This document shows, piece after piece, positions 61,204-64,000 of a DNA stretch of 64,000 bases. Every line of letters starts with the position of its first letter. The stretch's first letter is position 1. Source of the DNA: an uncultured Alistipes sp. Lineage in GTDB: Bacteria > Bacteroidota > Bacteroidia > Bacteroidales > Rikenellaceae. Location of the stretch: positions 1 through 64,000 of the forward strand of contig CAJGEC010000009.1 of NCBI GenBank assembly GCA_904502285.1, in the 5' to 3' direction. Under the pieces are notes generated by a model. That model ran no database searches. It saw only the letters and a list, made by a program, of their open reading frames with translations, and had not been told where the DNA came from. The translations under genes were made by a program, and so were the position numbers.

Positions 61204-61807
61204 TGAATTATTAGGATACCTAAACAATAAACGTCAAGTTGGAGTTGCACCTATTGTCGGTCCACTAAACGTAAGAAACGAAGAGATAGAAGATATAGCT
61301 GTGTTTGATGTTGTTGATACTCGTCACAAGGGATTACCTGTTGTAAGAGCGTTTGGAGAGGGACATGCTACTTATTTTAACGATAGTCATACATTCAAGC
61401 TAAAAATCATTCAATACGAAGACTTCTTGAATGCACTTGGCGATGTGTCTAAACACATAAAGAGGCCTGATTTGATGCTTTACACCTCCGAATTAAAGAG
61501 TTATTTTATTATTCACGAGATATCTATAGGTTCATCTCGTAATAAGCGTAAAGATGGGAAGCATCAGTTGGGCAATACTATACAGTTACTTAACCGAATA
61601 CCCGCAATTAAGCAATATCTTTCTACTTTTACGAATCGTTTATGTATTCTTTCTGGAGCGGATGGGGCTGTAGTTACTCCTAATGGCATTGCTGATGCAT
61701 TTTCTGAAATATATCACCAGATTGCAGATCCAGAACCACTAAATTGCGCTTTTTGCCAAAAAGGAGGCTTCGATGCATTTATTACGCATAATATCGTGTT
61801 AAGATAA
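61184..61807 (+). CDS. Partner protein of the ATPase, family not recognised
   Basis: The 207-residue protein overlaps the ATPase gene by 20 nt. It contains alpha/beta segments with a pattern PDLMLY (P95-D96), then YFIIHEISIGSS with E112, and a basic stretch NKRKDGKHQ (K121-K126). This is loosely like the start of a PD-(D/E)xK nuclease core, but the usual E-x-K lysine is replaced by serine, so the assignment is weak. A CAFC pair lies near the C terminus (188-191). No HNH or TOPRIM motif was seen. It is probably the effector or sensor of the pair; nothing more can be said from the sequence. Confidence 0.55.
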   Translation: MERLLNNELLGYLNNKRQVGVAPIVGPLNVRNEEIEDIAVFDVVDTRHKGLPVVRAFGEGHATYFNDSHTFKLKIIQYEDFLNALGDVSKHIKRPDLMLYTSELKSYFIIHEISIGSSRNKRKDGKHQLGNTIQLLNRIPAIKQYLSTFTNRLCILSGADGAVVTPNGIADAFSEIYHQIADPEPLNCAFCQKGGFDAFITHNIVLR

Positions 61808-61817
61808 CTTATTGATG

Positions 61818-61876
61818 ATTGTTGTAATAATGGGTAATGATGCAAAAGACGCAACTTTCTGCATTATTACAACAAT
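61818..61876. repeat. 15-bp inverted repeat between convergent genes
   Basis: ATTGTTGTAATAATG (61818-61832) and CATTATTACAACAAT (61862-61876) pair perfectly. The right arm touches the CHAT gene stop codon (61876-61878) and the left arm lies 10 nt after the partner gene. There is no clear T-run on either strand. It could be a bidirectional terminator or an element end. The right copy of the 12-bp direct repeat overlaps the right arm. Confidence 0.7.
61857..61868 (+). repeat. 12-bp direct repeat, right copy
   Basis: TTCTGCATTATT, identical to 59798-59809. Confidence 0.5.
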
Positions 61877-63999
61877 TAATCCATCATAACAAAACCAGCC
61901 CAATAGTAGGGAGAATTAAAGGGTTGCTTCCCATCAATTTTATAATTTCTAACTGCATCATTGGTATACTTGAAAGCATCATCCTTAGAGCTTCCCTCTA
62001 AATATTTTTCGTAGAACACAGACATCATTATGCTAGTTGCGCAATCATCAACTTCCCATAAACTCATAATGATTGTTTGAACTCCAGCCAGTTTGAAAGC
62101 TCTTTGTAAGCCATAAACTCCCTCATTGGCTTTAACATCACCCAATCCAGTTTGGCAGGCAGAAAGAATAACTAAATCTACACTTGAAAAATCTAATGTA
62201 GAGATTTCCTTTGCCGTAAGAATGCCGTCTTCAATATCCTTTATATGGCGTTTACCAGTCCATGCTCTATTACCGCCAGCGAACAATAAACCTGCTCGCA
62301 TCATAGGGTCAACGAATCCAACTTTATCAGACATTGTTGGATTGATAAAGGCATTCTTTTTGAGTTCTGCGTTATCTGACAAAAAGAATCCATGTGTTGC
62401 AATGTGGATAGCATTGAAGCCTTTTCCACTTAATGCTTTGAATGATTCCTCATTTGCACTAGTACCCGAAATCAATTTCACATCAATATTATGATTGGTA
62501 AACATTGAGCTAATTGATTTGGCTTCGTTATCAGTTCCAGGGAGATACTTCCACCCCCTTCTAGTCTCTCCGAAACTTGTGTCCCAAGTTGAAGAATTAG
62601 TTGGCATGTAAGAACGAGAAGCTTGAATCATCATAGATTCTTCGACATCATATTGAATTCCTCCATAGACAACAGCTTTTGCTCCAATTTCTGCAGTTTC
62701 CGCTTTAATTTGAGGAACTGAGCCAATCGACGAAACCAAATGCATCGTATACTTTTCTCCTAGATACGATTTTCCGTTTGAAATAGCTTGCAAAGAAACC
62801 GCATTCAAAAGCCCCGCAGGGGAATAATAAATAGTTTTACACCCTTTTATCTCTTTTTCAACTTTGCTCCACACTAATTCATAGAGTTCCTCGCCCTTGT
62901 ATTGTGAAGAGCCAGTGGAATACAAATCCGTAACATACTTATGTATGGGTTTATTCGTCTTATTTTCAAGTATAGGTTTCAATGACGACTCATTGAATAA
63001 GTGGACTATACGAGGCTCTTTATCTCCATTTCGTACTATTATGGCGTAGTACTCTGCGTCTTGAGCTTCGTTCATGTTCTCAAAGCGTACAAATTCTAAT
63101 GCAACCTCATTTTTATTTAGATTCAATGCAACATCCTGCCAAGTTGACACATCGCTTATTTTTGTATTTAGACGAGACTGTAATTCTTTTTCTAATTTAG
63201 ATATTTGATTCTCTAGCAGGACTTGTTCTTCGCTGTTAGAGGCTTGTGACCATCTAGATTTCAATTCTTCAAGAGAATAGTATTTTGTGACAATTTCTTG
63301 ATCATTAGAGCCCAAGGCTGCTGTCTTAAGTTGGTTAGATGCTCTCAACAAGAGACCTTTTGCAAATATTTCATTATTTGCAATGATTCCATTCACCCCT
63401 TTGATATCCGACTTTATAAGCATTAGGTCGACAAAAGGCATAATCTCATTCTCGTACGACATCCACCATCTCTCCTTCTCTTGACTTGACATAAATGAAA
63501 ACATCTTGGATGTGTTATCAACTTGCAGCTTAGCTACATCATAAGCGAGTTGGGAAAGATCCTTATGTCCAAGTTTATATTTTGCATAAAGTAACAATGC
63601 TCCACTTTCTGCCTTTGAATGCGGTGCAGTACATTGTTCATAATGGACTGTCAAGCAGTCTACAGCTTTTGAATACTCCTTGTTGGTGACATAAGTAGCG
63701 CCTAAATACGCATTAATATTCTGGTTCTCAATATTAGATTGATTACATATGTCTTTTATAACCTCATAACTTTTTATTGCTTCTTGATAGTAACCTAATT
63801 GGCTTTCGATATTGGCACTTTCTGTTAGTACAAAAATGAGATATTCCAAATTCTCCTCATTTTGTTCTGCATTACATACCTGATATGCAGTAAGCACTGC
63901 ATTATTCGCAAATGTCCTCGCTAATACTAGATCTCCTCTCAACATGGTTGTATTTGCCAGAACGGATAATGATATTGCGTAATCTACACCTCTGAACAA
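61876..63999 (-). CDS. TPR-CHAT caspase-like protein (5' end outside the window)
   Basis: At least 707 residues are visible; the frame is open at the window edge, and the TTG there is not a credible start. The visible N-terminal part (1-200) has TPR-like helices (LEYLIFVLTESANIESQLGYYQEAIKSYEVI), then a coiled region (about 240-280). The C-terminal CHAT domain follows (about 380-707), with the caspase-type dyad H536 in IHIATHGFFLSD and C615 in ILSACQTGLGD. CHAT domains are caspase-related proteases; some CHAT proteins act in bacterial immunity (for example with gasdermins or CRISPR effectors), others have unknown roles. It converges on the ATPase pair. Codon use is AT-rich, as in the pair. 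Confidence 0.9.
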   Translation of the reverse strand: MFRGVDYAISLSVLANTTMLRGDLVLARTFANNAVLTAYQVCNAEQNEENLEYLIFVLTESANIESQLGYYQEAIKSYEVIKDICNQSNIENQNINAYLGATYVTNKEYSKAVDCLTVHYEQCTAPHSKAESGALLLYAKYKLGHKDLSQLAYDVAKLQVDNTSKMFSFMSSQEKERWWMSYENEIMPFVDLMLIKSDIKGVNGIIANNEIFAKGLLLRASNQLKTAALGSNDQEIVTKYYSLEELKSRWSQASNSEEQVLLENQISKLEKELQSRLNTKISDVSTWQDVALNLNKNEVALEFVRFENMNEAQDAEYYAIIVRNGDKEPRIVHLFNESSLKPILENKTNKPIHKYVTDLYSTGSSQYKGEELYELVWSKVEKEIKGCKTIYYSPAGLLNAVSLQAISNGKSYLGEKYTMHLVSSIGSVPQIKAETAEIGAKAVVYGGIQYDVEESMMIQASRSYMPTNSSTWDTSFGETRRGWKYLPGTDNEAKSISSMFTNHNIDVKLISGTSANEESFKALSGKGFNAIHIATHGFFLSDNAELKKNAFINPTMSDKVGFVDPMMRAGLLFAGGNRAWTGKRHIKDIEDGILTAKEISTLDFSSVDLVILSACQTGLGDVKANEGVYGLQRAFKLAGVQTIIMSLWEVDDCATSIMMSVFYEKYLEGSSKDDAFKYTNDAVRNYKIDGKQPFNSPYYWAGFVMMD

Positions 64000-64000
64000 T

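Noticed and set aside
60034..61807. Septu, OLD or Gabija assignment for the ATPase pair
   Set aside because: The partner shows no HNH motif, the ATPase has no TOPRIM domain, and no UvrD-like helicase is present.

Overview
The window is chromosomal DNA of a Bacteroidota bacterium, most likely a gut Bacteroidales; Rikenellaceae/Alistipes-like is an impression, not shown. Evidence: Bacteroidota-type promoters (TAnnTTTG -7 box, usually with TTTG about 19-21 nt upstream) in front of many genes and almost no Shine-Dalgarno sequences. Typical families are also present: SPFH + Arc-like pairs, DUF4199/DUF4293-like membrane proteins, SufBCDS with a short SufD, outer-membrane barrels, and surface lipoproteins with Ig/FN3-like repeats.

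Layout. 0.3-12 kb, + strand: OPT-family peptide transporter, peptidase T, NAD synthetase, two tandem secreted paralogues, a small CxxC protein, a PrxQ-type peroxiredoxin, RecA, a RelA/SpoT enzyme and a HIT protein. 12.1-12.7 kb is an AT-rich stretch full of palindromes in front of an XRE-type regulator. 13.4-24 kb, - strand: UvrB; a two-gene surface operon (FN3-like lipoprotein plus an IdeS/Mac-like cysteine protease lipoprotein); then an operon of outer-membrane barrel, PhoH, aminoacyl-histidine dipeptidase and lipid kinase. Der (+) follows, with a duplicated hairpin element behind it. 25.8-33.3 kb, - strand: two small membrane proteins with an S41 protease; an SPFH / ribbon-helix-helix / membrane trio; CYTH protein, C1B peptidase and GlyA. 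33.4-46.2 kb, + strand: MFS transporter, sufBCDS-tmk-DoxX, and an RND-TolC efflux operon starting directly behind a terminator. 46.3-57.7 kb: OsmC (-), an envelope operon (992-aa TPR protein, barrel, membrane protein), SRP RNA (-), and mltG-DUF4199-GT2-DUF4293-thioesterase-UbiA-DMT (+).

From 57.7 kb to the right edge is an accessory island anchored at a tRNA-Lys(UUU) gene. The tRNA 3' end recurs twice downstream, each copy followed by its own terminator-like hairpin, as expected for repeated integration at one attachment site. The island holds a Fic protein with operator palindromes, a tyrosine-integrase remnant, an AT-rich two-gene module (SMC/OLD-like ATPase plus a small protein of no recognised family), and a TPR-CHAT caspase-like protein running off the edge.

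The most interesting items are the island's ATPase module and its CHAT neighbour (a candidate defence locus, unproven), the stacked attachment sites, and the IdeS-like protease with its partner lipoprotein. All coordinates and motifs were read by eye; no database search or folding program was run.
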